A stretch of DNA of 64,000 bases from Streptomyces caelestis (GCF_014205255.1 NZ_JACHNE010000001.1:248001-312000), one strand, 5' to 3'; shown: positions 15,772-25,076, counted from the stretch's first letter. A program made the numbers and translations. The notes: a model not told the origin generated them from the sequence alone.

Positions 15772-17655
15772 ATGACTCTGCCCGACACCGCCGCGAACCC
15801 GGCCGGCGCCGACCGCACCTTCCAGGTGGATCTGCGCGGCCTCGTCGATCTCCTCTCCCATCACCTCTACTCCAGCCCCCGCGTCTACCTGCGCGAACTG
15901 ATGCAGAACGCGGTGGACGCGCTGACCGCCCGGCACGGCCTCGAATCGGCCGCCCCCGCCGACGCCCTCGGTATCCGCCTGTACGCCGACGGTTCGGTGG
16001 TACGCGTCGAGGACGACGGCGTCGGTCTCACCGAGGCCGACGTGCACAGCTTCCTCGCCACGATCGGCCGCAGCAGCAAGCGGGCCGACCGGATCGCCGA
16101 GCAACGCGGTGACTTCATCGGGCAGTTCGGAATCGGCCTGCTCTCCTGCTTCCTGGTCGCGGACGAGATTCACGTCCTGAGCCGCTCCGCCCGCACTCCG
16201 GACGCCCCCGCCGTGGAGTGGCGGGGACGCGGTGACGGCAGCTACACCGTCCGCACCCTGCCCGCCTCCGCCCGCCCCCGGCCCGGCACCACCGTCACGC
16301 TCACACCGCGCGCCGACGCGGGCGAGTGGACCCGGCCGGCACAGGTGCACGCGCTGGCCCGGCACTTCGGCTCCCTGCTGCGCCACCCGGTGACCTTCGA
16401 CGACGGCACAGGCGGCCCGGGTGGTCCGGGTGGTCCGGGTGGTCCGGGTGGTCCAGGGGCGTCCGTCAACCCCGAGCCCGCGCCCTGGGCGCGTACGTAC
16501 CCCACGCCTGGCGCCCGTTCCCGCGCGCTGGCCGCGTACGGCGAGGAGGTCTTCGGGTTCACGCCGCTGGACACCATCGAGCTGGACCTGCCGGCCGTGG
16601 GCCTGAAGGGCATCGCGTGCGTGCTGCCCGAGGCGGTGCCGGCCGGGCGCCGCCACGGCCACCGCGTGCACGTCAAGGGCATGCTGCTGTCCGAGCAGGC
16701 CGAGGAGATCCTGCCCGAGTGGGCGTTCTTCGTCCGCTGCGTCGTCGACGCCGAGAGTCTGCGCCCGACGGCGTCCCGCGAGTCCCTGTACGAGGACGAC
16801 ACGCTCGCCGCCGTCCGCGACGCCCTCGCCGAGCGGCTGCGCGCGTGGATCGCCCGGGCCGCCGCCAGCGACCCGGACCTGCTCGCCCGCTTCCTCCAGG
16901 CCCACCACCTGGCCGTGAAGTCGCTCGCGGTGCACGACGACGAGATCCTGCGCATGCTGCTGCCCTGGCTGCCGTTCGAGACCACCGACGGGCACACCAC
17001 CCTCGACGAGTTCGCCCGCACCCACCGCACCGTGCTGGTGACGTCGAGCGTGGAGGAGTTCCGGCAGGTCGCGGCGATCGCCTCGGCCGCCGGGCTCGGT
17101 GTCGTCAACGGCGGCTACACCTACGACCGTGAACTGGTCCACCGGCTGCCCGAGATCAGGCCCGAGGCGAGCGTCGCCGACCTCGACCCGGCGACCCTCA
17201 CCGCCCACCTCGACCCCGTGGACCGGGAGACCGAGCTCGCCGCCGCGGCCTACCTCGCCCTGGCCCGCGACGCCCTCGCCGTGTTTGACTGCGACGTCGC
17301 GCTGCGCACCTTCCAGCCCGCCAACGCCCCCGCCCTCCTCGTCGACAGCCGCGAGGCCCGGCACGAGCGCACCCGCTCCCAGCTCGCCCGTGAGCAGGAG
17401 GGCGGCCTGTGGGGCGACATCCTCGGCGCCCTGCGCCAGGAGGCCCCGCGGGCCCAGCTGATCCTCAACCAGCTCAACCCGCTGGTCCGCGCAGCCGTCG
17501 CCATCGACGAGCCCGAGCTGGCCCGCACCAGCGCTGAAGCCCTTTACGGGCAGGCCGCGATGCTGTCCCGGCGCCCGCTGAGGCCCGCCGAATCGAGCCT
17601 CATCAACCGCTCCTTCCTCGACCTTCTCGCCCACGCCCTCCGCAAGGACAGCTGA
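15772..17655 (+). CDS. HSP90-family (HtpG-like) GHKL ATPase
   Basis: A 627-residue HSP90-type protein. The N-terminal GHKL ATPase domain shows LRELMQNAVDA (Glu42, Asn46), VEDDGVGL (about 79-86) and GQFGIGLLS (117-125). A middle domain contains AFFVRCVVDAESLRPTASRE, in place of the family's KGVVDSEDLPLNxSRE. The C-terminal third diverges from HtpG and has no MEEVD-like tail. A linker at residues 214-228 is five GGP triplets coded by a 9-bp repeat. Two bases separate its stop from the TPR gene, so they are translationally linked. In eukaryotes TPR co-chaperones bind HSP90; a similar pairing is inferred here. Confidence 0.9.
   Translation: MTLPDTAANPAGADRTFQVDLRGLVDLLSHHLYSSPRVYLRELMQNAVDALTARHGLESAAPADALGIRLYADGSVVRVEDDGVGLTEADVHSFLATIGRSSKRADRIAEQRGDFIGQFGIGLLSCFLVADEIHVLSRSARTPDAPAVEWRGRGDGSYTVRTLPASARPRPGTTVTLTPRADAGEWTRPAQVHALARHFGSLLRHPVTFDDGTGGPGGPGGPGGPGGPGASVNPEPAPWARTYPTPGARSRALAAYGEEVFGFTPLDTIELDLPAVGLKGIACVLPEAVPAGRRHGHRVHVKGMLLSEQAEEILPEWAFFVRCVVDAESLRPTASRESLYEDDTLAAVRDALAERLRAWIARAAASDPDLLARFLQAHHLAVKSLAVHDDEILRMLLPWLPFETTDGHTTLDEFARTHRTVLVTSSVEEFRQVAAIASAAGLGVVNGGYTYDRELVHRLPEIRPEASVADLDPATLTAHLDPVDRETELAAAAYLALARDALAVFDCDVALRTFQPANAPALLVDSREARHERTRSQLAREQEGGLWGDILGALRQEAPRAQLILNQLNPLVRAAVAIDEPELARTSAEALYGQAAMLSRRPLRPAESSLINRSFLDLLAHALRKDS
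16411..16455 (+). repeat. 9-bp tandem repeat, five units, coding (Gly-Gly-Pro)5
   Basis: GGTGGTCCG-type units in phase with the HSP90-like gene, forming a flexible linker between the ATPase and middle domains. The units are nearly identical in DNA, so copy number may vary between strains. Confidence 0.9.
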
Positions 17656-17657
17656 CG

Positions 17658-20591
17658 ATGCCGACCGCACCCCAGACCACCGACGAGCTGTACCAGGCGC
17701 TGAGAGAGAACGACCGGCGCCCCTACGGCCGCACCCGCACCGTCACCGCCGAGGAACTGGTCGACGCCGCCGAGCAGTTCGCCGAGCCGGCACCGCTCAT
17801 CCACGCTCTCCTCGAACTCCAGGAGGCGTACACCTACGGATCCGAACCCCGCAAGTCGCCCGTCGTCTTCGCACGCCTGCTCACCCTCTTCGACGAGCAG
17901 CCCGACGTCTTCGACGAGCGCCTGCGCCACATGCTGTTCTGGCGGTTCAAGTGGGTGGCCCACGCCCTGCGCCAGCTGCCCGAGATACCGCTGGCCAGCC
18001 TGCGCCAGTGGCTCACCGAGATGCGCGACCGGTACGAGAAGGCCGACCTGGGCCTCCAGCCGTACTACGGGCAGGCGTACCAGCTCGCCGCCCACGTCGG
18101 CGAGGACACCACCCTCGCCTACGAGCTGTGGGCGGCCCGCACCCGCACCCGGCTCAGCGACTGCGAGGCCTGCGAGATCTGCGAGCGCGCCCTGTACCAC
18201 CTGACGGCGGGCGACGACGAGCGGGCGCTGCGCACCTGGGAGCCCGTCCTGGCCGGGAAGGAGTCCTGCCAGGAGGAGCCGACCCGCTCCGTGTCGTACG
18301 CCCTGCTGCCCCTGCTGCGCACCGGCCGCACCGACCGGGCCCGCGAACTGCACCTCGCCGGCTACCGCGGCTGCCGCCGCAACCCCTCGATGGCCCAGGA
18401 GGTCGGCCGCCACCTGGAGTTCTGCGCGCTGACCGGTAACGAGGCACGCGGCCTGGAACTGCTCGCCGAGAACCGGAGCATGTTCGACGAGGTCGACTCG
18501 CCGCTGGACCTGCTCGGCTTCCTCACCGGCGTGGAGGTCCTCCTCCAGCGCGTCGAGCTCCTCGGCCACGGCGAACTGCCCGCCGCCGGATACGCGGGCC
18601 GCACCTGGACGGTGGCCGGGCTGCGCGCCGAGGTACGGGGCCGTGCCGACGACCTCGCCGCCCGCTTCGACGCCCGCAACGGCACCACGGCCCACACCGA
18701 CCGCCGCCGGGCCCGCCTCGACCGTGCCCCGCTCCTGGAGGCGCTGGAACTGACCCTGCGCCCCCGCAGCCTCGACGACGTGGCGCCGGCCACCCCGGCC
18801 ACCGCGCCCGCCCCGCGTACGGCCGCCGCCCCGGAGTCGCTGCCCGACCTCATCGCCCGGGCACGCACGCTGGACGAGCAGGGCCACCCGGACGCCCCGG
18901 CCTGCTGGGCACGGCTGCGCACGCTCGTCGCCGCCGGTGACTACAGCCACCCCGACGACCCGGCCGTGGGCCCCCTCGTACGGCTGCGCGCTGACCTGCT
19001 GGCCGACGAGGCGAGCCGGGCCGGCGACAAGGACGAGTTCGCCGTCGCCGCCGGCCTCTACGAGGAGGCCGCGGGCCTGTACGACGACGCCGGACTGCCG
19101 GGTCACGCGGCGCTCGCCCACGCCAGTGCCCTGCTCGCCTCCGCCGAGGTCCCCGCGCGGGACGCCGCCGACGCGACCGAGGCGAAGGCCGCCGCACTGA
19201 CCGCCGCCCACGCGTCCATGGTCCGTCTGCACGAGGAGACGCCCGGCCTCGCCCCGTACCTGGAGGCCCGCCTGCTGCGGATGCGGGCGACCGCGCTCGG
19301 CCTGCGCCTGCAGACAACGGGGAGCGCGGAGCACGTCGCGCCGGTCCTCGCCGAGGTGGATCTGCTGCACGCGTTCGCCACCCGGCACGACGTCGTCGGG
19401 CAGATCTCCGGTGCCCTGCTGCTGCGGGCCAGCACGTTTGCCCTCTCCGGCGACCTGCCCGCCGCGGTCACCGGGATCGACGCCCTCCTCGACCGGCTGA
19501 AGGCGAACGGCCCCGCCTGGCACCTGCCCCGCACGCTCGGGCTGCGGGGGCGCCTCCAGCTCGGCCTCCAGGACGCGCAGGCCGCGCACGCGGACCTGAC
19601 CGAAAGCGTGCGCCTGGCCGCCGACTGGCCGGCCGACGCGGTCGACGCCGCCCGCCTCCACGGTGATCTGGCCCAGGCCTGTCTGTACCTGGGACGTCCC
19701 GACGAGGCACTGCGACACCTGACGCGCTCCGCGGAGCTGGACCTTCGCCACGGCAGCCGGACGGCCGCGTTCTGCACCTACAGCAACGCGGCCCAGCTGA
19801 GCCTCGACCTGGGCCGCGTCGAGGACTGCATCGCGCTGCTCGACTCCCTGCTGGCCGAACCGGACGTCGCCGCCGGAGAACTGGACGACCGGCTGGTCGC
19901 GCAGTTGCGTCTGACGCGCGCCCGCGCGCTGCACGCGGGGGACGATCTCAAGGCCGCCACGGCGGAGTTCGTCGCGCTCGCGGCCGAGTCGGCCGGCTGG
20001 GACGACGACCCGGGAAGCCACGCCATGATCGCCGCGGAGACTGCCGTACTCCTCGGCGAGTCCGGCGAGTTCGGCCGGGCCCGCGAAGCCGCGGAACAGG
20101 CACTCGCCGCCCACGCCCGGGACCCGCGCTACGAGCAGCTCAGCAACTGCCTGCGCGAACTCGCCCGTCTCCAGGGCCAGCAGCAGGGCCCCGACGGTCT
20201 GGCCGACGCCCTCGTCTTCCTCGCCGACGCCGGCCGCGTCGCCGACGAGGCCCGCGCTGCCGGTTACGTGGCCCGTGGCCGCTCCCTCGACTCGGCCCTG
20301 GCCTACGAATACGGGCGGGTCAACGCCTACGCCGGTGCGTACGAGGACGCCCTGGCCGCCCTGGAGAAGGCCCTCGCCCTGCTCGGCGAGCCGGGAGCGG
20401 AGCAGGAGCACGCCGAGGAGTGGGCCGAGTGCGTCCGTCTCGCGGGTGTCGTGGAGGGCATCTACCTGGAGCGTCCCGCCCCGGCCCTCACCCGCCTCGA
20501 CGCGGCGGTCTCCCGCCTCACCGCCCTGACCCACACCGACGAGGCCGAGCCGCTGTCGTCCTTGGCGGCCCGGCTGCGCGACGAGGAGTGA
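17658..20591 (+). CDS. Giant TPR-type protein, partner of the HSP90-like ATPase
   Basis: A 977-residue soluble protein, almost entirely helical. Residues 1-330 form one helical block with a CEACEICERALYHL cysteine cluster at about 172-182. A proline/alanine-rich linker lies near 375-395. After it, about 580 residues of TPR-like repeats follow, with GLYEEAAGLYDDAGLPGHA, DLAQACLYLGRPDEALRHL and YEDALAALEKALALL showing the small/large residue spacing of TPR helices. TPR arrays are protein-binding scaffolds. Its start is two bases after the HSP90-like stop, so the two proteins are very likely made together and interact. A terminator follows directly. Confidence 0.82.
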   Translation: MPTAPQTTDELYQALRENDRRPYGRTRTVTAEELVDAAEQFAEPAPLIHALLELQEAYTYGSEPRKSPVVFARLLTLFDEQPDVFDERLRHMLFWRFKWVAHALRQLPEIPLASLRQWLTEMRDRYEKADLGLQPYYGQAYQLAAHVGEDTTLAYELWAARTRTRLSDCEACEICERALYHLTAGDDERALRTWEPVLAGKESCQEEPTRSVSYALLPLLRTGRTDRARELHLAGYRGCRRNPSMAQEVGRHLEFCALTGNEARGLELLAENRSMFDEVDSPLDLLGFLTGVEVLLQRVELLGHGELPAAGYAGRTWTVAGLRAEVRGRADDLAARFDARNGTTAHTDRRRARLDRAPLLEALELTLRPRSLDDVAPATPATAPAPRTAAAPESLPDLIARARTLDEQGHPDAPACWARLRTLVAAGDYSHPDDPAVGPLVRLRADLLADEASRAGDKDEFAVAAGLYEEAAGLYDDAGLPGHAALAHASALLASAEVPARDAADATEAKAAALTAAHASMVRLHEETPGLAPYLEARLLRMRATALGLRLQTTGSAEHVAPVLAEVDLLHAFATRHDVVGQISGALLLRASTFALSGDLPAAVTGIDALLDRLKANGPAWHLPRTLGLRGRLQLGLQDAQAAHADLTESVRLAADWPADAVDAARLHGDLAQACLYLGRPDEALRHLTRSAELDLRHGSRTAAFCTYSNAAQLSLDLGRVEDCIALLDSLLAEPDVAAGELDDRLVAQLRLTRARALHAGDDLKAATAEFVALAAESAGWDDDPGSHAMIAAETAVLLGESGEFGRAREAAEQALAAHARDPRYEQLSNCLRELARLQGQQQGPDGLADALVFLADAGRVADEARAAGYVARGRSLDSALAYEYGRVNAYAGAYEDALAALEKALALLGEPGAEQEHAEEWAECVRLAGVVEGIYLERPAPALTRLDAAVSRLTALTHTDEAEPLSSLAARLRDEE

Positions 20592-20593
20592 TA

Positions 20594-20641
20594 CGGCGTC
20601 CCCGTGCCGGGGCCAGCTGTCGCCTCGGCACGGGAACGCCG
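20594..20641 (+). terminator. Hairpin terminator after the HSP90/TPR operon
   Basis: CGGCGTCCCCGTGCCG at 20594-20609 pairs with CGGCACGGGAACGCCG at 20626-20641 (15 of 16 bp), two bases after the TPR stop codon. Confidence 0.8.
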
Positions 20642-20899
20642 CCTGCCCCTGAGCCGACCACCGCAGGCACCAGCTCCGATTCCCTCCGCCCTGGTTGACA
20701 TGTCCGCTCCGCCGCCCGCCCGAAGTGAGGCGAGGTGGCGGACGTTGGCCTCTGGAAGCGGAGAGGGCACCATGCATGTCACTCCCCATGTACTGCGCGT
20801 GGTCGACCCGGTTGTCGACCCTCCCGGGACCTCTGCCACGGCAAGCGGACGAGGGCGAAGAGGAATGAGAGCAGCCAACGGCTTCAGCAGGCGGCCCGG
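20642..20899. other. Intergenic stretch without a recognised gene
   Basis: Beyond the terminator nothing coding is supported. It separates the HSP90/TPR operon from the converging serine hydrolase remnant. Confidence 0.6.
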
Positions 20900-21460
20900 T
20901 CAGCCGTACATCGCCACGCGGTAAAGAGTCGCAAGCGCGTCGTCGATGGGGTGGGACTGCGGCTTGCCGGAGGAGTCGAGCTTGTTCCACCTCTGCGGTT
21001 CACCGCGACGGACATCTGCCGCTTGCCGTCGGCACGGGTCATGGATAGCGCCCCACCACCCCAGACCGTGCGGCCCATGGCCCCAGAAGGTGCCCTGCCC
21101 CGGGCCCTCCATCGGGTGCAGGCCGAGGCAGTAGTCGATCGTCTTTCCCTCTTGGGAGACGACCGGGACGGTGCGTTGCATCTGCGCCAGCGACGACGGA
21201 CCGACGATCTCTCCGGCCAGCAGCATGCCGAAGAAGCGGTTGAGGTCCGTGACGGTCGATATCAGCGAGGCTGACGGCCCCACCCATGACATGTCGTAGA
21301 CGCTGTAGTCGCGCGGTGGGTCGATCATGCCGAACCACGCCTCGTAGAGCTGCCAGTGCGGCCCGTTGACGTACGGTCCGGCGGGGAGCTCGGTGTCCCG
21401 GAGCCCGGCCCGCTCGATGACGTTCCGGGTGATGTACCGCTCGGCCGTAGTTGGCCCACT
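20900..21460 (-). pseudogene. Decayed serine hydrolase (beta-lactamase/DD-peptidase-like)
   Basis: The minus strand preserves the C-terminal half of a class C beta-lactamase-type hydrolase: YITRNVIERAGLRDTELP, YEAWFGMIDPPRDYS, MSWVGPSASLISTVTDLNRFF and GKTIDYCLGLHPME, then GTFWGHG. Two frameshifts follow: the expected TVWGGGALSMTRADGKRQMS is one frame over, after which QRWNKLDSSGKPQ and the end YRVAMYG return to the first frame. The N-terminal part, with the SxxK catalytic serine and the YxN tyrosine, is missing upstream of about 21460, where sequence of a different origin begins. No activity is possible. Confidence 0.8.
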
Positions 21461-21779
21461 TCGCCGCGACGTCCGTCCCCTCGGGGTGGATCGCCGCGCC
21501 GCGTTCGAAGAGATCCTCGCCGCCCAACTGGCCCACATCGAGGTCGCAATCCACCCGAGCTAGCCGCCGACTCGGGAGTGTCGGCAAACGAGGTTTGACG
21601 ATAACGAGATGAAGAGGCTGAGGCGCGACGCTGGACGCCACATTGCGGTAGACACCTTGCGTTGCCAACTCGCCAAGCGGCGAGAGGCGTGGGGACGCTG
21701 CTTCCTCATCGAACAGCTGGTCCGGCAGCAGGTCGATCTTCGGGAGCGTTGCTACCTGACCGGCCCCGAACCGCCGCGA

Positions 21780-22649
21780 TCACGCCGAGAGGAACGGCTC
21801 CGTCAAATGCGGCGTCGCCAGGTGCAGTGTGGTGGCGGTTTCGCGGCTGAGCATGCGCTCCCTCGAGTGCCTGGCCGCCTCAGGGTCGGTCTCGTGCGCG
21901 TAGGCGAGCTCGGGGTGGAGCAGTTGGAGCGCGTGCACCAGGAGGTCGCCGGTGACGAGCGCCAGTTCGCGCCCGTCGGCGACCAGCACGCTCTGATGTC
22001 CGGGCGTGTGACCGGGCGTCGCGACCACGCGCCCGGCGCGCAGCGGCGTGTCCCCGTCGAGGAGCCGGAGCCGACCGGCCGCCTCGAGCGGGTCGGTGAG
22101 GGTCTCGCGAAGCTGCGGGTTGAGCGCGTCGAGAGCGTCGAACTCGGCCCGCTGGAGCAGGTATTCGGCGTTCGGGAAATAAGGGCGGCGGCCGCTGGTC
22201 GCGCCGCCGGTCGAAGCGTTGCCGTCCACCGCGCCGCCCGCTGATGGGACGGCCGCCTCGGTCACGACCGCCCACCCGACGTGGTCGGTGTGCAGATGTG
22301 TGAGCACCACGGTGTCGACTTCGGCGGGGTCGATGCCCGCGGCGGCGAGCGACTCGGGGAGCACACCGGGCACGGGCGCCCACGAGCGGGCCGGGCCGTC
22401 CGCCGGACCGATCCCGGCGTCCACGACGGTGAGGCCCCTGTCGCCGCGGATCGCGTACGCGCGGAACTGGAGCCGCCAGCGGCCCTCGGCGTCGACCGCG
22501 CCCGGGTCGTGGCGGTCGGCCTCGGCCCACTGTGCCGCCGTGGCCTCAGGGAAGGCCTCGGCACGCGGGGAGAAGAACGGGCCCTCGCCGTCGGCGAGGG
22601 CGACGATCTCGGTCGAGCCGATCCGGAGGCGGGGAACGCTGAGGGACAT
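21780..22649 (-). CDS. MBL-fold metallo-hydrolase
   Basis: A 289-residue metallo-beta-lactamase-fold hydrolase. The zinc motif THLHTDHVGWA carries HxHxDH near residue 115, a later histidine is in ATPGHTPGHQS, and TGDLLVHALQL follows with the bridging aspartate. Start ATG 22649 (MSLSVPRLRIGSTEIVALADG); further upstream codons in the frame lack support. Relatives include quorum-quenching lactonases and various hydrolases, so the substrate is open. It ends (HLTEPFLSA) just before the anomalous region at 21540-21780. Confidence 0.88.
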   Translation of the reverse strand: MSLSVPRLRIGSTEIVALADGEGPFFSPRAEAFPEATAAQWAEADRHDPGAVDAEGRWRLQFRAYAIRGDRGLTVVDAGIGPADGPARSWAPVPGVLPESLAAAGIDPAEVDTVVLTHLHTDHVGWAVVTEAAVPSAGGAVDGNASTGGATSGRRPYFPNAEYLLQRAEFDALDALNPQLRETLTDPLEAAGRLRLLDGDTPLRAGRVVATPGHTPGHQSVLVADGRELALVTGDLLVHALQLLHPELAYAHETDPEAARHSRERMLSRETATTLHLATPHLTEPFLSA

Positions 22650-22834
22650 GGCTGCGATCCTGCCATGCGAGCCCGAGCGGGAAAACATCCGCGAGTCGAC
22701 GCTGGAGGGGGCCACACTCCGGCCCGCAAGGGCAGGCACGGCGGCCGGCCCCACCGACGCCATGCTGCACTCGGCTACGACGTCTCCTCGACGAGGCACT
22801 GCGAGGGGCGCTCAGCACGAGCCCGTGCCATGGA

Positions 22835-23188
22835 TCAGGCCCGGTTGAGCCGGGCGGCGATTCCGTGGCCGACCAGCAAATAGATGACGGCCGGGAGGCC
22901 GTAATTGAGGACAACGCGTAGGCCCTCTGTGTCCATGGTGAAAATGTCCTGTGCCCATCCGGACAGCCAGTCCGCCATTCCGTGGACGAACTCGACGAAT
23001 GGATTCGACTGGTTCGCGTCGAGCAGATAGAGCAAGATCCACAGACCCAGAAGTCCGGCCGCGATGTCGGCGATCGTGCAGGTGGCGAGAGCTATCCGCC
23101 GTGCGGTGGCCTGGTCGCGCTCGGGGCGGCCAGGGCCCGAGGGCTGGTCGTAGGTCTGGTATCCGGAAACCGGGTCGGTGCCGTTCAC
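22835..23188 (-). CDS. Hypothetical membrane protein with two or three helices
   Basis: About 117 residues from a GTG at 23188, or 121 from a TTG at 23200; the ribosome-binding site is unclear. After a polar proline-rich N-terminus, hydrophobic segments fall at about TCTIADIAAGLLGLWILLYL and VVLNYGLPAVIYLLVGHGIA, with an acidic loop between. No family recognised. It stands alone, with an AT-richer 190-bp upstream region shared with the divergent phosphotransferase gene. Confidence 0.6.
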   Translation of the reverse strand: MNGTDPVSGYQTYDQPSGPGRPERDQATARRIALATCTIADIAAGLLGLWILLYLLDANQSNPFVEFVHGMADWLSGWAQDIFTMDTEGLRVVLNYGLPAVIYLLVGHGIAARLNRA

Positions 23189-23395
23189 GAAAAATTCCAA
23201 TCTCGCGCGTGCGATGTCGCCAAAGGCCGCCCACGGAAGCGGTATTCAGCCGCGGACTGGCCAGTTTCTGCTTACTTCTGCGCCATGCGAGCACCGCCGC
23301 GTTACACCTCGGTCTGCGGCTGCCTCAATGCGGCTCCTGGCACCGGTTCGGAAATCGGCTTGTGGCTGTCGGCCGCGTGATCAAAGCTGACTCCG

Positions 23396-24403
23396 ATGAT
23401 GCCCTTGACTGAGATCGATCGACTGAAGCAGACCGTGTCCGAAGCGTGGGACAGCCCGGTCGCCGACCAGGTCGCCGCCCGGTGGGGTTATCCGGCCGGC
23501 ACTGCCAAGTGGTGGCGCTCCAGTGCCTCGCATGTGTTCGTGCTCCTGGAGAGCGGCCGACGGCGGTATCTGCGGTTCGTGCCCGGCTCGTATCGCGGGC
23601 CGAAGCCCCTGGCCACGGTGGCCGAGTTGATGGCACGGCTCAGCGACGGCGGCTCCGCGGTGGTGCGGCCGGTCGCCGCCGAGTCCGGGGCACTGACGAC
23701 GACCGTGGCGACAGGCCTCGGTGCCATGCACGCCATGGTGGTCGAACCGGCGCCGGGCGGGGAAGTCGACGCCCACGGACTCACCGCATCGCAAGCCTGG
23801 CAATGGGGACAGGCACTGGCCCGTTTGCACCGGGATGCCGCCGGGCTTGATGCCGGGCTGCCCGAATCCTTCGGGGAGCTTGCGGACATCGCTGAACTGT
23901 TCCCGGGCGACGCCGCGTTGGTCGAGGCGACGGCGCGACTCACCGACGTGATGCGCGGATTGCCGCGGTGCCAGGACCGCTGGGGTGTGGTACACGGCGA
24001 CTTCGAGTTGGACAACATGGCCTGGGAGGAGGGCGGCCCGATCGCCTACGACTTCGACGAGGCCGCCCTCTCCTGGTACGCCGCCGACATCGCCTATGCC
24101 GTGCGCGACCTGACCGACCACACCGGCCGTCCCGAACCCAAGCACCGGGCGCAGTACGACGCCTTCCTCGACGGCTACCGCAGCGTGCGCCCGTTCGACG
24201 ACGAGGACTCGGGGCGCCTGCCGCTGTTCACCGGCCTGCATGCCGCGGCTTCTCTCGTGCGTATCACCCACGCACTGGGCGAACCCGCCCGGCAGGAACC
24301 GGACTGGCTGTCCGAGCTGCGCGACGACCTGACCGACATGGCTCACGCACACCGGCAACTCGTGATCGACATCGGTCAGGAAGTGGGCCGAGGGGTCGAG
24401 TAG
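23396..24403 (+). CDS. Aminoglycoside phosphotransferase (APH)-family kinase-like protein
   Basis: A 335-residue member of the APH/choline kinase fold. The catalytic loop HGDFELDN is at 200-207 (Asp202, Asn207) and the metal-binding DFDEA at 219-223. The N-lobe is the VFVLLESGRRRYLRF strand region, and the sugar/amine pocket is formed by the helical C-lobe (HALGEPARQEPDWL). Members phosphorylate aminoglycosides, homoserine, spectinomycin or fructosamines; nothing here identifies the substrate. The start is ATG 23396 or 23399. The IS630-like element begins 19 bp after its stop. Confidence 0.85.
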   Translation: MMPLTEIDRLKQTVSEAWDSPVADQVAARWGYPAGTAKWWRSSASHVFVLLESGRRRYLRFVPGSYRGPKPLATVAELMARLSDGGSAVVRPVAAESGALTTTVATGLGAMHAMVVEPAPGGEVDAHGLTASQAWQWGQALARLHRDAAGLDAGLPESFGELADIAELFPGDAALVEATARLTDVMRGLPRCQDRWGVVHGDFELDNMAWEEGGPIAYDFDEAALSWYAADIAYAVRDLTDHTGRPEPKHRAQYDAFLDGYRSVRPFDDEDSGRLPLFTGLHAAASLVRITHALGEPARQEPDWLSELRDDLTDMAHAHRQLVIDIGQEVGRGVE

Positions 24404-24422
24404 AGATGTTCAACGGCTGCTA

Positions 24423-24464
24423 CTGAGGTTTTCGGCCTGGGGTGACGGTGATCTCGCGGGTGGG
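24423..24464 (+). repeat. Left inverted repeat of the IS630-like element
   Basis: Forty-two bases that match the reverse complement of 25035-25076 at 38 positions. The first 16 are identical. Confidence 0.88.
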
Positions 24465-24535
24465 TGTATCCCTGAAGGACGCGGTATCCCGATGGGGGCG
24501 GCCTGACCGCGAGGCAGCGGGCCCGGCGGGAACAA

Positions 24536-24802
24536 GTGCGGTTCGAGGCTGCCGAGTTATGCGCGCAAGGGGTGACACCGGCGCAGGTCGCGCGGCGGTT
24601 ACGGGTCTCACGCGAGCCCGCTTGTGCCTGGCACGCCCGCTGGCGGGACAGCGGTGTTGAGGCCCTGCGGAGCAAAGGGCCGTCCGGGCGTCCGTCACGG
24701 ATGAAGCCGGAGTGGCGAGCCTGGCTGGCGGCGGAGCTGGAGAAGGGGCCGGCCACGGACGGCTGGTCGGAGGACCAGCGTGGACCCCGGCCCGGGACCT
24801 GA
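24536..24802 (+). pseudogene. N-terminal fragment of an IS630-family transposase
   Basis: Eighty-eight codons: MRFEAAELCAQGVTPAQVA, VSREPACAWHARWRDSGVEALRSKG and AELEKGPATDGWSEDQR. These are the helix-turn-helix N-terminus of IS630-type transposases. It loses frame right after EDQR, where the family continues with W-T. The whole catalytic domain is absent. Confidence 0.8.
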
Positions 24803-25034
24803 TCCTCCAGGCGGAGCGCCGTACGCCTCTTTCCTCGCAGAACCAACGCGGCAGCCGTCGTCGCCATCTCCGTAACTCCCCCCGCGACAGTCCCTCCCCA
24901 AAGCGCGGCACATCCTCATCGGGGCGACCGGCCGTCGATGGGAAGGCGCACATGACCTGCGGCAGCGTCACCCCTTGAGCGAATAACCGGGCGGCCTCGA
25001 ACCGCACCTGCTCGCGCTGAGCCTGCGTGACGCC

Positions 25035-25076
25035 CCCACCGGCGAGATCATCGTGACCCTAGGCCGAAAACCTCAG
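25035..25076 (-). repeat. Right inverted repeat of the IS630-like element
   Basis: Reverse complement of the left repeat with four differences. Its outermost bases provide the stop codon of the neighbouring alpha/beta hydrolase. Confidence 0.88.

Larger units (their letters stand above)
24423..25076. mobile_element. 654-bp IS630-like non-autonomous element with inverted ends and TA flanks
   Basis: The outer 42 bases match as inverted repeats (38 identical; 24423-24464 and 25035-25076), beginning CTGAGGTTTTCGGCC. TA dinucleotides flank both sides (24421-24422 and 25077-25078), the target duplication used by IS630/Tc1-type elements. Each end continues inward into the first codons of a transposase: on the plus strand from 24536 (MRFEAAELCAQGVTPAQV, then a helix-turn-helix and GWSEDQR) and on the minus strand from 25007 (MRFEAARLFAQGVTLPQV). 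No DDE catalytic domain is present. It looks like two left ends joined head to head. Confidence 0.8.

Noticed and set aside
17544-20990. A 1148-codon minus-strand frame
   Set aside because: Antisense shadow of the TPR gene; composition is valine/glycine/arginine-rich as expected for reverse high-GC codons.
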